The position numbers were made by a program, and so were the translations under genes. The notes beneath the pieces are model-generated. The model was not told the origin of the DNA and searched no databases. It saw nothing but the letters and a program-made list of their open reading frames with translations. Source: Opitutales bacterium (GTDB lineage Bacteria; Verrucomicrobiota; Verrucomicrobiia; Opitutales; Seribacteraceae). From it: DNA of 64,000 bases. Below are positions 46,501 through 57,600 of this stretch, in pieces; the stretch's first letter is position 1, and every line of letters begins with the position of its first letter. The stretch lies in the NCBI GenBank assembly GCA_028045305.1, contig JAOFTV010000003.1, positions 114,370 through 178,369 on the forward strand, written 5' to 3'.

Positions 46501-48660
46501 AACTAAAAATATATCTCCCAAATTATTACTGTCATTGGATACAAGTTGGCTATCCAGGGAATCAAAAACAATACGATCTCCTGACTCACTTATGGAGGGC
46601 ATGAAGGAACCATTGCTAATTGAAGAAACGGTACTAGATGTTAAGTTTTGCAAAAGCGTCGCTCCGCTCGTATCCCTAGTCCAAAGATAAATCTGCCGAC
46701 CACTTATTCCATTTACTGCGTTTGTGGAATCAGATTCAAAAACCACTCTGGAACCATCCCCGTTTACATCAGGGTACAAACTTCTTCCATTTAGTTCTTG
46801 GCTGGTCTTATCATTGACCACCCTAATCATCGTTTTGGTTGATATTCGATAAATAAAAATATCTTCTTTTCCATTGAAGTCACTCGGTACAAGGTTTGTA
46901 GCACGGGAATGAAATACAACCGTATCACCATCATCGCTAATTTTAGGTCTAAAACTATCCCCGTTTGCTGGAGATTTTTCTCCAACTAGGCCAAAGGCTC
47001 TGGAAATTAACTTAGGAAATGGGCGGGGTTGTAGCATATCCATAAAATAAATCTGCTTGTTGGCATCATTGCCTGCCGCTGATGGAGTTCTTTTTTCAAA
47101 AACCACGAATCTACCGTTCTTACTTGTTTCTGGTCTTTCCGCTGAACTAGATTTGGCATTTATCTGTGCAATATAAGAATCTCTCTGCGCCTCAAGGTTA
47201 CGAATAACCTGATCGTATGCGTAAGCAAGATTGGGAAACTGGGCTTTTAATAATTTCTGCTGAATAATCTGCGTCTCAATATTCAGAGCTTCGTTAATCA
47301 AGGAATCCAAGTTAGATTCTTCATTAAGTGTTGTCCCAAGAAGTTGGGTAGTTCCCTTATCTTCACTTTCAATAGTAACAATGGGTGTAGTATCTAAGGG
47401 GGATACTGTTATCTGATTATTATTATTAACCTCGATAAGCAGGTAGTAGTCACCTTCTAAGTTATCTGGCAATTGTTGAAACCAAGTAAGGTTAATGGTT
47501 TCACTTGCAATCATACCATTTCCGATCCCGCTCCCACCAAGATTAAATTCCCGAATGATAAAGTCTCCAGGATCAATAAGCAAATCTTCGGAAACAAGTA
47601 TTCTAGCAGAAATATTATCGTCATTGTTGACTGGTGCATTGCCATTATTACGAATTGCAAAAGAAATAAAGATTGGCTCCAAACCGCGGAAATTTCCGCT
47701 TTCACCAGCGTAACTGCCATCCACATATTCTAAAAATGCTCCAGATGTGATAGATGAGGATGCCAGGGCAAGGGCGAGTGTGTCATTATTGTCCACATAT
47801 GTGCTTTCTTTCATAATCGCACCACCTGCCATATCGTTTGGATTTACCTCTACAGTAATACTGAAGTCACCAGAATGACTCGCGGGTAAAAGCAGGTTGT
47901 TTATTTCAACATTCCATTCGTCCATTGGATTGAGGTAGTCAACTGCAGAACCTTGAGCAGGAAGCACTATCATTTCTTCATCCAGAATACCTAAAGCACT
48001 TGATATTCTCGCTCTTACCGGAATAGAGACCCCGCTTTGAGTCGCAGCCTCCCCAATATTACGGACAACACCATGTACCGTGTAATTGGTTCCAGGAACA
48101 TAATTGGAGTTCAATTCTCCATTCTTTGGATCCACGGCGAAAACATCATCAACTGAAATTTGAAGGTTGGGAATTGCCACCGTAAAGTTACTCTCAACAA
48201 GGTTATTGGTAACATTATTTTCAGTTGATTGTATACTTACCTGAGAAATTATTTTCCAAGTAGCACCCTCACTCCAGTTGAAGGCCTGTGACCAAGGGAT
48301 ATGAAAATAAGTGACACCTGGAGTATAGTAACCTCCATAACCACGGCTTAAGGCTCCATCTGTAGATGTACTAAAACCATTGAAAGTGCTTTTCAATTGG
48401 GAGATTTGTATATTATTTGGGTCATAGAGACTTACTGTGGCAACAACATCTTCGCCAGAAGGAACATCGGGTGAGCCGTCCTCTAGATAAACTTCTACAT
48501 TGATTCCAAAAGAGCCATTTATTCTTACAGTCTCTGGAGGTTCAGAAGTTACGCGTATTCCTATATCAACTGAACTACCAACAGATTGGGCATAAAGAAT
48601 GTCTCCAAAAATAAAGAGGACAGCACAAAAGATAATAACCAAGTTCTGCAGATGCCTCAT
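37552..48660 (-). CDS. giant exported multi-domain protein (about 3702 aa) with W/Y-rich C-terminus
   Basis: 3702 residues from the ATG at 48660. Signal peptide MRHLQNLVIIFCAVLFIFGD, then ILYAQS. Layout in rough residues: two CARDB-like domains (160-440), a short coiled coil (445-495), PD40/WD-like propeller blades (500-960 and 1380-1410; NGRFVVFEKR, DGDTVVFHSRATNLV, GNGEVVVFES), interrupted by GxGY beta repeats (VEVVEPGVGYFGSPK, IEIENTGYGYSAG, IDIIDPGKGYRSSPQ), many Ig-like domains (1560-3250), a helical DUF4214-like domain (about 3380-3520), and a W/Y-rich end (last about 100; FPWVYHSKLGWLY). Start and stop place it in an operon with the upstream giant protein (ATGA overlap). Outside the cell or in the outer membrane; adhesion or a matrix role is inferred. 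Confidence 0.85.
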   Translation of the reverse strand: MRHLQNLVIIFCAVLFIFGDILYAQSVGSSVDIGIRVTSEPPETVRINGSFGINVEVYLEDGSPDVPSGEDVVATVSLYDPNNIQISQLKSTFNGFSTSTDGALSRGYGGYYTPGVTYFHIPWSQAFNWSEGATWKIISQVSIQSTENNVTNNLVESNFTVAIPNLQISVDDVFAVDPKNGELNSNYVPGTNYTVHGVVRNIGEAATQSGVSIPVRARISSALGILDEEMIVLPAQGSAVDYLNPMDEWNVEINNLLLPASHSGDFSITVEVNPNDMAGGAIMKESTYVDNNDTLALALASSSITSGAFLEYVDGSYAGESGNFRGLEPIFISFAIRNNGNAPVNNDDNISARILVSEDLLIDPGDFIIREFNLGGSGIGNGMIASETINLTWFQQLPDNLEGDYYLLIEVNNNNQITVSPLDTTPIVTIESEDKGTTQLLGTTLNEESNLDSLINEALNIETQIIQQKLLKAQFPNLAYAYDQVIRNLEAQRDSYIAQINAKSSSAERPETSKNGRFVVFEKRTPSAAGNDANKQIYFMDMLQPRPFPKLISRAFGLVGEKSPANGDSFRPKISDDGDTVVFHSRATNLVPSDFNGKEDIFIYRISTKTMIRVVNDKTSQELNGRSLYPDVNGDGSRVVFESDSTNAVNGISGRQIYLWTRDTSGATLLQNLTSSTVSSISNGSFMPSISESGDRIVFDSLDSQLVSNDSNNLGDIFLVDINGTSVSHPGALVENTSSLKIGVSDVNVTTYLLSLNYAGLQTLSLPNSLDPGHSKNAKISGNGEVVVFESNAPNLVTGTGISNVEVVEPGVGYFGSPKIEIIDAALNSNAAPGTGAILVFREGAINPLGEIAPDGIVIVDAGEGYVNPVVSIIPDPNFPEPLLSATINANLTNQGSDIYRVSLGDYFLSDPKAVRRVSEFRKVSNNSLDQNGSGGNFASLSPSINWDGTSIVFSTKSSNLLSNQIERDDGKIFYNSPHELPKARALLVGGIGEIEIENTGYGYSAGVLKVEDTSGLGSGAIAHYEVDSFGRIISINMIDPGIDYNLETTSVSVQNPNGGSGFSAGKIRFVPTIGSGADRSGGGRIHKIEMSDHGFGFKLADSDGSTFGELFQFEGDGADLNGDGFPDGRVNPSLVHTILDGNHTTSGSVYLEQQYLVDINFDPIALENTTLKFSDRTNNLDPITLQFYRASTSNPTSTTSINIDANNTAPDVRDQIIHILKREFGPNYLLENTLSNVNENNRSAVLSSGALYSAVSGGNSFNFSGLSGVVSTDNVTAVNVYPISNMLIKGDGYTKAIPVINQTPSIFGFSETVTNPNFAINENMGRMSLLLEPDHESDDIYLFTLDTTSVNSEITNLERVSISTFGTPVKYLTDETQSIPSLPSNRFPSISGNGRFVYFTSDSSGKEGLAFFGSNQLPSDLNPSRDLYLRDLKSNEIMEVDATLQLLYPKNDSANQFAPDSLIPIVAQLDYEGLVSRVEVVIQQNRVGSLSEFGGGNGNNFRSNRYTGSYPAVQEGEQSLYLVAVYDEDGIPGNADDEIIATSPLVRFTVTGFEGSLPSTIDMKPPVYSINDGEEEMVDAVTSTSILPLSVSAQDPDGSIDNIKFFADGEVFATVPRNPQQFKDEQTFSALLDMNDLNLTSETGLLSIFSVAEDSSGNRVGSAIHSISYTKGTTAPYINFNSRVDGGPLTHGTNSNGINLTLSLDSNTGKILDVNLSPNQAIGNRIYSARVDVLDDGNGTGAHIEPVIDYNVSSLDFGKIIDFNVINGGQGYDSNTTKFLIVPIINSVNEGEEARVSISVATIDDPNATTVSRTVAIRKNVDGSYMNGSGYVIAPRLILQPSGSPIRDNRRWPLEEGMDASSSLQIKEIGWVDPVIDGRAETTKAELRGGFTQSSILFELDVNQTNERISEVSLIVDGEKVETKYNAPYSFLWAPTVAKDYSINALALDNFGNIASTPVSTISVNDFFGSGISMKLLGSDEMSVEGDGTLLLFAEASSQFGVAEVEYFIDGVSVGGVKAESNGSRFFKAVDMTQYNFAQGKHYIDGIARDKVGNQAGTFSPTLTNISSRKSKILNILPPSSMDSENLYIKLVYPSDMDDNLSLTYYEGLSSGYIGAIDLIDRLSVVATLQMKVNGEIVSEQNVTEDSSDRFFFSWNNMTPGSHFISFDALDQNGQSFPIKSFEEVNATISPDSTLESNGTLVNTSGYQIFVEKRDPNTQSPEVSMTFPTSGFTITQKSNIILTAKFSDSDGVIDNVRFLLNGKEIHNSEINFSGTTSEGHYSLRWPQDENQTLSPGSHSFAALVEDNSGLKTVSNPVTVIVATGNVTSPVEFGTFDLFIPDTTASNGVIRTTDRETRQAKAKVARTAKSYDVSSNTLNLIGAIISIDIIDPGKGYRSSPQVKFLGAGSNANFIATVDFDTFSSNFGQVTSISPLNEDSRGTGYSDGFPDDFYYTFVSSYDENGTSTYSTNMMEPPAATEVILEGGHDITEIPIEAIYSGSEDIVEVTILSNGRILDINEDGNSNEEDTFRFPPYATSYSFYPGEYDLHILTKDTFNNIRVSQKKSFKVESNQGLRPAVELSYPILSPNATVQSDGRQNFESIGASSNFPIFIDAADEDGTLEQVSLFANHSRISDAQRVGNSNKFKIELNSLNLNSGKYMFTSGAIDDEGNFERSEPVPIEIVSTRQAPPEISLISPLVDGDSFAVGSPISITVQVRQRERRIEKVEFIVDGIVEDIQFEPVFVVGDLLFFTGSWTPQSTRSSVITTVATDLSGVKVRTGTLEKFIFHVPSVEKILQGEPVGGINYELINTVGNRMATPLIQINAVSGYGANFQPTAEILSPTTGSVWKPKEEIVFNADVGDSDGQSQNLLLQYYTNGGNAMIHFLNPIDEDVTISIYEREYTLAKQLDNSVRIYDNDGVVLKSGVTNIGEELARNFRNLVQDEITNGNIFNGTNLAVSFMQENLFPFSEQGEHDSLFQTVYLRFDRFKFENPEDNLAISSAEINIVPSFGSVELETIPLAWSFGKSYEYSWTPKVGGSFVIHAETTDAFSRSTKSMSNHVLVFVGKHSDADLYPADFTGELTIFPEAYLDQPAPRGSTIVASAKFYDDTNGYSFDNKIESVQFYLNGKPVGLLDNSPPFSFSTVLNIRSNSWRMDALATRIKKNGVNTEKVTLFLEGNLTEPEPLPILSMHAPVPYMITEGYVPGMEISVSASFTGDDELLRRVEGVDFYIDGAQLNYPLNRSEVSTNSRISEVIYTIIFPLDLENYDGVKKITAIGRLEGSIAAIPALYNSSSEGLEIEFDKTYTSNLSQSPAQIFLSLTGENAGIEELNEFFQAKDTSTWAASLMHRPSVSNAIDIVATHHVSLGSFHETYSEFSSEMLEFTQNLNSGDRQWIKSYADNLLSGNKYFKKFPEVPHLVGSYSNRLFENFRLNREKFVEQCLINKYGSSSYQQNYQGAIRLLNHWLKINPGYWENTGRGTDGIAAPGRMDAGNYSNGELAVELIYNLALERLYLGKDPYIYGTKPIRKTKYASYAYAYLLYKDNLPTGFSSNSAQLTDITGKANFFDMPFEEQVDELLLNFRYTSKFNKIWNQSPNIEGAPGWKKEDWFGSLYDVYFPWVYHSKLGWLYISGTSQRNFWGFSEKLGWMWFSVAGYPHVFSATQNNWIYFDTDGPQESNNRSKTYFGVYYYSYKYGSWAKL

Positions 48661-51600
48661 TTTCTTCTTCTCCATTTCATTGATTCTTGATCATAAAGCA
48701 TTACATTGCCTGCATCATCATAAATGTACACCCAGGTTTTAGTATCGTCACGATAAATCCACGGAAAAGTCTCATGGGTTGACCACCACCATGAAGACCA
48801 GGAGTCATCCCAGAACCAGTACCCCCCGAGCCCGTCTGTTTTATAATATAACCAACCAAGGGGTAGATGATAGATCCAACCATCTTTGGATACAAAAAAT
48901 GTACCAAACCATGGAGACTCAAACCAAGACGATGTTAACGGACTAGCCCCCATGGGGGTATTCTCCTGGATACTTACCAAGCCCTCTAAGGTTGAATATT
49001 GTCCGCGGCCATCGTCTAGTCTGATCAGCAAGCGGATAGTGTGCCCCGTTAATTCATTAACATCGTGGGGGTCCATGATGGTTAATTCACCCAAATTTGT
49101 TAAAGCAAACGCATTTCTTCCATCCTGATCTTTATCAAAATTCCCAGAAGTTATCATGCAGTTAACAAAATCTCCGTCTCCATCAGTTGCTGCAATGTTA
49201 TGCAAAGGATACCCAACCATGTTTTGCTGCTTTGAAATAATGGTTTGAAAAGATTTACCCAGAGGTGCGTGCAAGTTGACCGTCTTTTTGTACCTCACAT
49301 TGGAAATGGAAGAGATTACCTGTAATGTAAGATTCTCTAATGATGCAGAAAAATTAGACTTTAATTCTTGGACGGAAATTTGGTCAATTAACTGGTGTGC
49401 GGCAACAAATTCATTTACTTGGGTTTGAGCAGCATCACTGGAAGTGGATGCACCAGTAATCAATCGAAAATACGCATCGTCACATACTTGAATGATTTCC
49501 GCACCGTACGATAAATTTGATGCTGTGAGTAAGCTTGGCATTTGAATATTCGCATTTTCAGCCGCTTCCCGGATATAAGCTTCTATTTCTTCCCGTAAAA
49601 GACTTTGGGACTTGAAGTCTAATTCACCTGCCAGAATACCTTTAGAAATTTCTTTTATCAAAGAAAGTCCGACCTCACCTGCCTCGTGAGTCGAACCCAT
49701 TCCAACAAAAAGAGCTTCAACCTGATTAATCAGATTAGCCAACCTCAGAGTAGCCGCCAAGACTGATGGTCGGGAGGATTGATTTGCTTGAGCGTCATCA
49801 TAGGGATCAAAGGAAAACAGGTCCAAGTTTTGATCTAAACCAAATGCAAGGATTGCTTGACTCGATGCTTCTTGTGCGAGAAGGCCTTGTGCGAGAAATT
49901 CAACTAGCAGGGTTGTCAGCGGAGAAACCACTGTCACATTAGATTCACCTTGTTGAGGTAACCGCCCCAACAGGGTTCCTAGAAACATGGAGTTAGTTAT
50001 AATATCCGTACCTGCTGAAATTTCTATTGAACCCAACATATCCCTCGAATCATTCATTTTCTCTATGAGTTCTAATTCATCGGAATTGAGTCGTAGAATC
50101 GATTTACCAAGTTCATTAGATTGAAGCGTTTTGATCAATAAATCTCCATAAGGAGTAAGTATTTTAACTGAAGAACCTGCTAAGTAACCATCAAAGGCTA
50201 TGATAGTTTTTTCTAATGCAGGTATGGTCGCTTCTAAAATATAGCTGCTTATATTGTAATTGGTTCCATCCGTAACATTAATATCGATAGTAAAATTTCC
50301 ATCCTCGAGAGGATATAAATCATAAAGATTAGAACTTGTTGAATTGACTTCAAAAGAAGCCAATCCGTTAGAAAGTTCAGTTCCGTTACTTTCCACTTTT
50401 AGCCCAGTCGGGAAAACAACCGTATAAAATGGGCTAGTATTAAAATCGTCTATTACAGAAATACTTGGAAAACTTAATGTTTCTCCAACAAAAATACTAG
50501 TTGAGTTTGGTTCGTTTCCTGACTCACCAAAAGCAAGACTTGGAGGAGTAAGGTCACGGACCTTAACGATAACCGAGAGGCTGGTAGAATTATTTGATTC
50601 ATCAGTAGCGGAAATCGTTACATTGTAGTCTCCAATTTGGTTCACATTTATGCTAGGCACTGTACTGCTTTGATGAGAAATTATAATGTTACTCAAAGGA
50701 GATTCGTCCCATTGGTCAAAAAACTCTTCATTCAATGTAATCTCTTCACCGGCAGGCCATAACCATGTGGTGTTATTCTCATAGGTTGAAGGAACTGCCG
50801 GGGCAGCATTCCCTGCAGATTGAAAATAAGAATATTCATTTGTGTAAGCTGATAAAGTTACACCTGGTGCGATTGTATCATTTACATGAATGGTCTGTGT
50901 CAGGGAGTTGGATAAATTACCCCATTCATCAACCGCTTGATAGGTGATATTGTAATCTCCAAGTTGCAGTTTACTTAAATTTACATCATTAGCTGGTATA
51001 CTAGATCCTGCCCCCGTTAGAAACTCCATAAATGGCCCACTTAATAAAATTTGGTATCCTATCGTGGCATTACTTTCGTCAACTTTCCAGGTCACAGTTT
51101 TACCTCTGAGTGCTCGACCGGGGTCATAAGCTTCTACTCCCCATGAAGCCCAGGAGGACACATCGCTATCGTTAATATCAATATGGTGGTATGATGGATC
51201 GGTAAAATTTAACTCTGGCGCATTTTCCAAAAAAGTCATTGGAATACCATAAGTGCTTTCCGTTAGTGTATCATTCCATTCAGCATAAGGCTCTCCATCG
51301 GTGAAATTTAAATCTCCATTTAAATCAATATAGGCTCCAAGAGAATAGTTTCGATCAAACGCCAGATCGTCCATAAAAAAGAAAGTCGGGTAATAACTAG
51401 AATTAAGATCTGCCCCATCGGTAGGAGAGCTTGCAAGAAATGCCGCTGGTTGACTTTGGTTACTAGTAAAAAATTTCAGATAAAAGGTATTAGGATAAGC
51501 GTGCTTGCCTTTTCTAATAATCGCAGAAATTGCACCTTCTCCCCCATCAGGGCTAATAGGGTTAAGTCCTAATATATATTCCCTGAGGTCGTAGATACCA

Positions 51601-54600
51601 TCTCGGTCTGTGTCCCTTAAATAAGGATTCGTTCCCCCTAAAGACTCATTTAAGTCTGTTAAGCCATCTCCATCTGTGTCTTTACTGAAGGGGTTAGATT
51701 TTCTGTATTCATCTGAGTCATTTAGGTCATCTAGATCCGTATCATGGTGCAGTGGATTTGTTGACCATTCAAATTCTTCCTGGTTATCTGCATTGTCGTT
51801 ATCAGGGTCGGTGACCCACCAATTCGGGTTTTGATCCATAAAAGAATCTAGGTACCGATCCAGCCACAATTCTTGGGCGTTGAGGATGTTTCGGGCAGAA
51901 GGACGAATTCGTAAGGTATCTCGTACCACAATTCCACCAATGGTTGTATTGGCTTCAATCAATAACTCACCAGAATAAAAAACCAGTTCTAAAATTGCAC
52001 CCGACCCATTCGAAGGTTGAGAACCATTTTCATCCATAATCTTTATGTTTGTATAACCATTAGCTCCATATCCTGCCTTATGAATCGAGATGCTTTCAAT
52101 GCTTCCACTGCTTGCCTGCGTAATGTTTGCCTCAAAGCCATATGCTCCGCCATCAAGCTCAATTGTATCACCCACGCTGTAACCGGCTCCGCCGGAAATT
52201 ATCTTAATCTCTTTCACTGAACCATATCTGCCCCGAAGGTTTGAGTATAAATAGAAATCAGTCTGAAATCCGCTTACATTCAAATCTCTGTTTCCGCCAG
52301 CATCCTCAAATTGGGCTACCCTCGAATTATTTCCGTCAGAGGCGTTAAAATCAAAATGAATTTTCCAATCCACTACAGCACTGGTATTTATTGATCCATT
52401 TTTTTCTAAAACTGTTGCCTTCAAGAGGATTGGAGTATCACCGTAGAATTGTGTGGATAACCATGCCTCTACAGCATTAGTACCATTGGCATCATCTGGG
52501 GTAAGAATGATTCTAGGCGATGCCGTGTGCATACCGGCTGTTGTGTTATAATCCCAAGAACCCATAACGCCCGCCCCGAATGTATTGTTTGATTCTGAAA
52601 ACAAAAAACTTTCAAAAAAATCAACGCCCACCACTTCGCTAGAATATACTAAGCTGAAGCGATCTTGAGGGTAATACCTGGAGGTATTATCATCATCAAC
52701 TATTTCGAGGTTAAGAGAACCATCTAGGTTCACACTAACAAGAACATTGGGTCTAGCCTTCCCAAAATTTGTGGAAGCGGGCAAAAAGGTTAATTCTGGG
52801 ATTTTCCCAAGCTGAAAACCTTTTCCAATTCCGGCTAATTTTTTATCTCCATATTCAAGTTCAAATTCCTCTGCTACCGTTATTCGCCCGGGATGCCTCG
52901 ATAACATTCTAGAGTGCGTTGACCATATTAACTTGCTTTTACCGATGCCTGCACCATCGGTCTCAAGAGTAAGTTCAGGGATGCCTGGCACATACACGAC
53001 TTGAGAAATTCTTGACTGATTTGCTTCAGGTCGAAATGTACTCTCCTGCAAATGCTTATCTTCCATAAAAACCGTTAGGTTGTACATACCGGATTCCAAT
53101 TTAGGGAAAATAAACTTTCCAAATTGATCGGAGTAAGAATAGAGAGGTTTTTTCTTGGGCTCATCGACTGCCCAAGTTAAACCTGGCATACCTTCTGAAA
53201 CTAAAATTTCCCCACCAAATGCAGGTAATATTTCGCCCATTTGTGCAGCATTATTATCTAGAATGCCGTAGTAAAGTTGGGCAGGAAAGCGATCATCTAC
53301 ATGCAGATCAATATAGGAACGATTTCTTACCGGATCATAATTAACATCATCATTTAATCGAATGTATTCAGATTTGTTTTCCTCATCGTAAACGAAATGC
53401 GGTTTGGCATTCAGGTCAAAGAAATGTCTTCCATCAAGCAAATTAACTTGAGGTTTTTCAGTAAAAATTCCTACATTTTCATCATTAGTTGCATTACTAT
53501 CAAAGAATAGACTGGTCAATTTATGGGTAACATGCCCAGAAACTTGAGCTGGTGAAAAATCTGGGATTCCATCCCCATCATGGTCACGTGTAACGCTACT
53601 ATTAAAATCAATCGTTATTTGAGACAAATCTGTATCAGTAGTTGAATTACTATATATCCCATCATCATATATTCTAATATAAGAAATACGGTCGCCCCAT
53701 GCATCTGCAAGTTTCGCTCCTCCAAATGACCAATCAAATCCCTGCTTAGATGGTCGAGTAATTACTTTGAGCGTTTCTGGTAATCCGGTGTGAACTGGCG
53801 AGGAATTAGAATCCCAAGACCACGGTCTTTCGATGAATCCCTGACCTGCTCCATCTGGTCGGTCAATTTTGTCCAATTCTAAATTCTTAAGCTTTGAATC
53901 ATTAAAGATGATTTCTGTATTCAATCCATATTCATCAAAAACCGGAATGGCATCCACCTCAGAACCAGTTCCTTCTACATGAAGTTCACTGGCATGATAA
54001 TTAGCCCCAGGTGATTCAACGATGATTTCTTGAATCATTCCACCTTTAGAAATAACAGTCAAATTGGCATCCAAGTGTGTCCAGCCTTTGCGATAAATAG
54101 GATCATCCAAAATGAAGTTTGTTTTGGTGCCCCAACATTTTCTTGCTAAAAAGGCACCGTTCAAGTGAGTAGTGGCATTACAATCTGGATGAACTGCGAG
54201 GTGGCGTGCTCTCCATCCTGTTAACTCTATACCAGTAGCGATGTAAAGATTCCCGTTTTCATCGAGATAAGGCAAATCTTCATCCACTTCTCCTGGGCAA
54301 TTTTCTGGTGGATAAGCACCATAATGTATATGTCCACACTCCTCTTCCGTTCCGAATTCATTAATTCTTCTGTAAGCACACCGCCATTTTCTTTTGAAAG
54401 TTTCAGTCTCGAGATCAAAATATTCATAATATTTTGGCCCCGCATCCCGAACATAGGCAACTGGATCAATATATCCTCTCCCGCTTTTTGTAACCACCAC
54501 TTTATTGATTTGCCCGTTCACCACTTTGGCTGTGGCGGTGGCACGGATTTCATTAGTATCAATAAGGTCTTCACTTCTCCCTCTATCCCAAATCTCTATC

Positions 54601-57600
54601 CATGGCTCAAGGTGACTAAATTGTTCTTCACTTGGTTGAAAAGCTGTACGAATTGTATGTCCACCCTCGGTACATAATCCGCATGGAGAAATGCCATCTA
54701 AGTAACCACCTAAGCGTACTTCCATGGTGGCATTTTTTTCTCCCAATGCCGCGTCCGCTGAGTGTCCCAAAACCACTTTGGGATTATTATCTCTATCGAT
54801 GTTAAAATATCCAGATCCACCATTTACAACCTGTACATCGGTAATATTACCATCCGGACTAAGAACGGCCATTAGTTGGGCACCGGTGCCTCCTCCTCCA
54901 GAGACAGAAATTAGTGGATAAACTTCTGCTTCTAAATCACGCCATACCATGTCCCGTGTTTTATCCAAGGTAGAGTCCACCTTTTCATGATATGGCACAT
55001 ACCCCCCTCCACCATCTACAATCGTAACTGATTTGATTGTTCCATTATGTTCATGAATGTCTCCAAGCGTGATCGTAAGATTGGCCTCACGAAACTGGAA
55101 GGCTTCACTAGAATTGAGCTCAGGTAATGGAATGGTTGCATTTGCATTGAGCGGGGAATTGTCTGGGTGAACATATCTTGGCAATCCCCCAACCACTTTA
55201 AGCTCTACTGGCATAGAGTACCCAAACCCAGGATCATTCAGAAAAACTTTTGAATATGATTTATTCAATTCGATCGAGGATACGCTTACATCATTTGGGT
55301 TATTTCCATTCGGCAGGTTACGCCCAGAAATTCCTAAAAAATCTAGACCAGGATCAAAAGTTTCCATTCCAATACCTGAATAACCGGGCCCACTAACACG
55401 AACCTGGGTGGTATTTATATCTAGTATACCATGACCAGGATCAATTATTGTAACCGACTCATTGGCATCATGGTCGATATGATATAGTATATAAGCCTTT
55501 GCTGTATTTGTTGGTGATGCACTTGGATTATCTACTTCTGGGGAGGAAACGTTAAGATCAACAGCCTCCACAAATCCATAAAGTCCGTTGGGTTGGTAAT
55601 AGGCGTGTAGCTCCTCCAAAGAGGAGTTCATTTCCAAAGGAATGGACAAGTTTTTGTCCAGGCTCACATAGTCCACAAACCGTCGTTTTACTAGGCGACC
55701 GTCAGGCATTGGTAGTTGAACTGTAGAATCCATTCTTTTTGCCCATACAACATCTCCAAGCGAAGCATTCTCGAATTCCACTAACCCAGTTGCTACAATA
55801 TGTCTACGCCATCCACTGGTTTGTCCTGATCGCCAATTGAAAGACCCACCTCTATCGCTTCCAGTATAAAATGAGTAAACCCCTTCTTGTGAGTCGTTCG
55901 AATCAACAAAAACAAACTGACCTAAAGAACCATTATAGTCGCCACCGCCATCAGTAAAATTATTTTCCATTGCAGTGAAATTCGGGAAAGTTGTAAGGTT
56001 CGCTTCATATTGTGCCTGTTCACCAAACCAAAAAACAAGATTTGGGTTTTCACGGTAGCCTTGTCCCGCATCATTGATTTCTACTGTCCCAACTGCATCA
56101 ACAATTGCTTCAAGTCTTGGGATTTGCTCTCTTCCTCTTCGCAGTTCGTACAAATAATTAACTTCTTCATTGCTTAAAATCCGATCATAAATGGCTAGAT
56201 CATCCAGTTTCCCGTCAAAATAAATCTCCGAGGGGCTAGGGCCAAGTGGGTCATCTTGTCTCAAGTATCCTTTCCCGAGTGCAAACATTTTGGCTGAAGA
56301 AGAAAGCTCTATCAAATTTTCTGCTTCAATGAATCTAGTTGCTTGAAACGATGAAATTTGAGTCGTGGTAACCGGTTTAGCATCAACCCATATATTCGAT
56401 GTTGTTCCGAAAGAAGCAACTAAGTGGTGCCATGTTCCAATCTTTAGTTTATCTTCTTGAAGATATGCACGGGATCCTCCTACACGTGGCCATCCGTTTG
56501 ATAATTCTAACCCAAATAAGATTCCTTGTTCAGTTATCTCATAATAACTAGCATTTATATCAGGTAGTGTAGCTGTATAGGGTGCGGCAATTGTAAACAA
56601 AGGTGACTGCGTGGAAAATGAGTTCGCATAGACCCATAAACTGATGGTTCCTTCAGTGAGGGTAAATTCACTGGCATGAGGAAGTAGGTCGATGTATTGA
56701 TCTGTTCCATTGAGGCTTATTGCATGTCCATTGTCTTCGCTAGGATAAGAGTCACCTAAACGGCCACTACCGTTGGGGGAGTCAATAACGGCGTCCCCCG
56801 AAGGTACATCAGCCGAACTTAATTGTACCCCAGGAGCATCCATTATAGCCCCTATTGGAACCGCATGAAATTTATTACCAGATATATCAAGAATACTACG
56901 CCCAGCCAAGTAACGCACCTCATTTGCATCCATGGCTTTTTGATATATTTTAGCTTCATCTAGTAATACACCTACTCCATTTATTGAGTTTATAGTTATG
57001 TCACGATCGCCCATAGTGGGCCCATTTTCACTTCTACCATCAATATAGAAAGTCGTTGTATTATCTTCACTTACTACTGCCAAGTGAGTCCAATAATTAT
57101 TGATAGCGTAATCTAGGCTAGAGGGCCCAAATGTGTAGGTAGGGTCATTAAAAGAAAGAGTCGCACCACCAATAACTATATTCCATGTACTTGTGGGAAT
57201 TGGTTTCGCCCAAATTGAAAATGTAAAATTATCATCTAATACCCCAGTTACAGAAAAATTTTCACCAACTGGCAAAGTGACTGCATTGCCTAAAATCCCC
57301 CAAGAAAAACTGTCAGGCAAAGATGGTGATGAATAAACTAATGGTGAACTTCCCGCCAAGTCATAAATTGTATTGCTTTGATTATCATCAAATGTCCAAT
57401 GATGTTCTAATGTTTCAAAGTCATGTTCTCGGTTCCAACTAGGTGACGGTTGGTAACGTGCCTTTGTTTTATCTTCAAACAAAGTTTCGTGACGATCAAA
57501 AGTCCAATAACCTTTTGGTTTTATGGGATAATGTAAAACTGCCATGGTAGCGTTAGGCTCATATCTCTTTCCTTGGTTGAAAGTTCTTATTGTGCGCATG

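Noticed and set aside
37552..48657. Small plus-strand open frames inside the giant genes
   Set aside because: All are short, have no ribosome binding site or family likeness, and lie opposite a continuous coding frame with clear domains.
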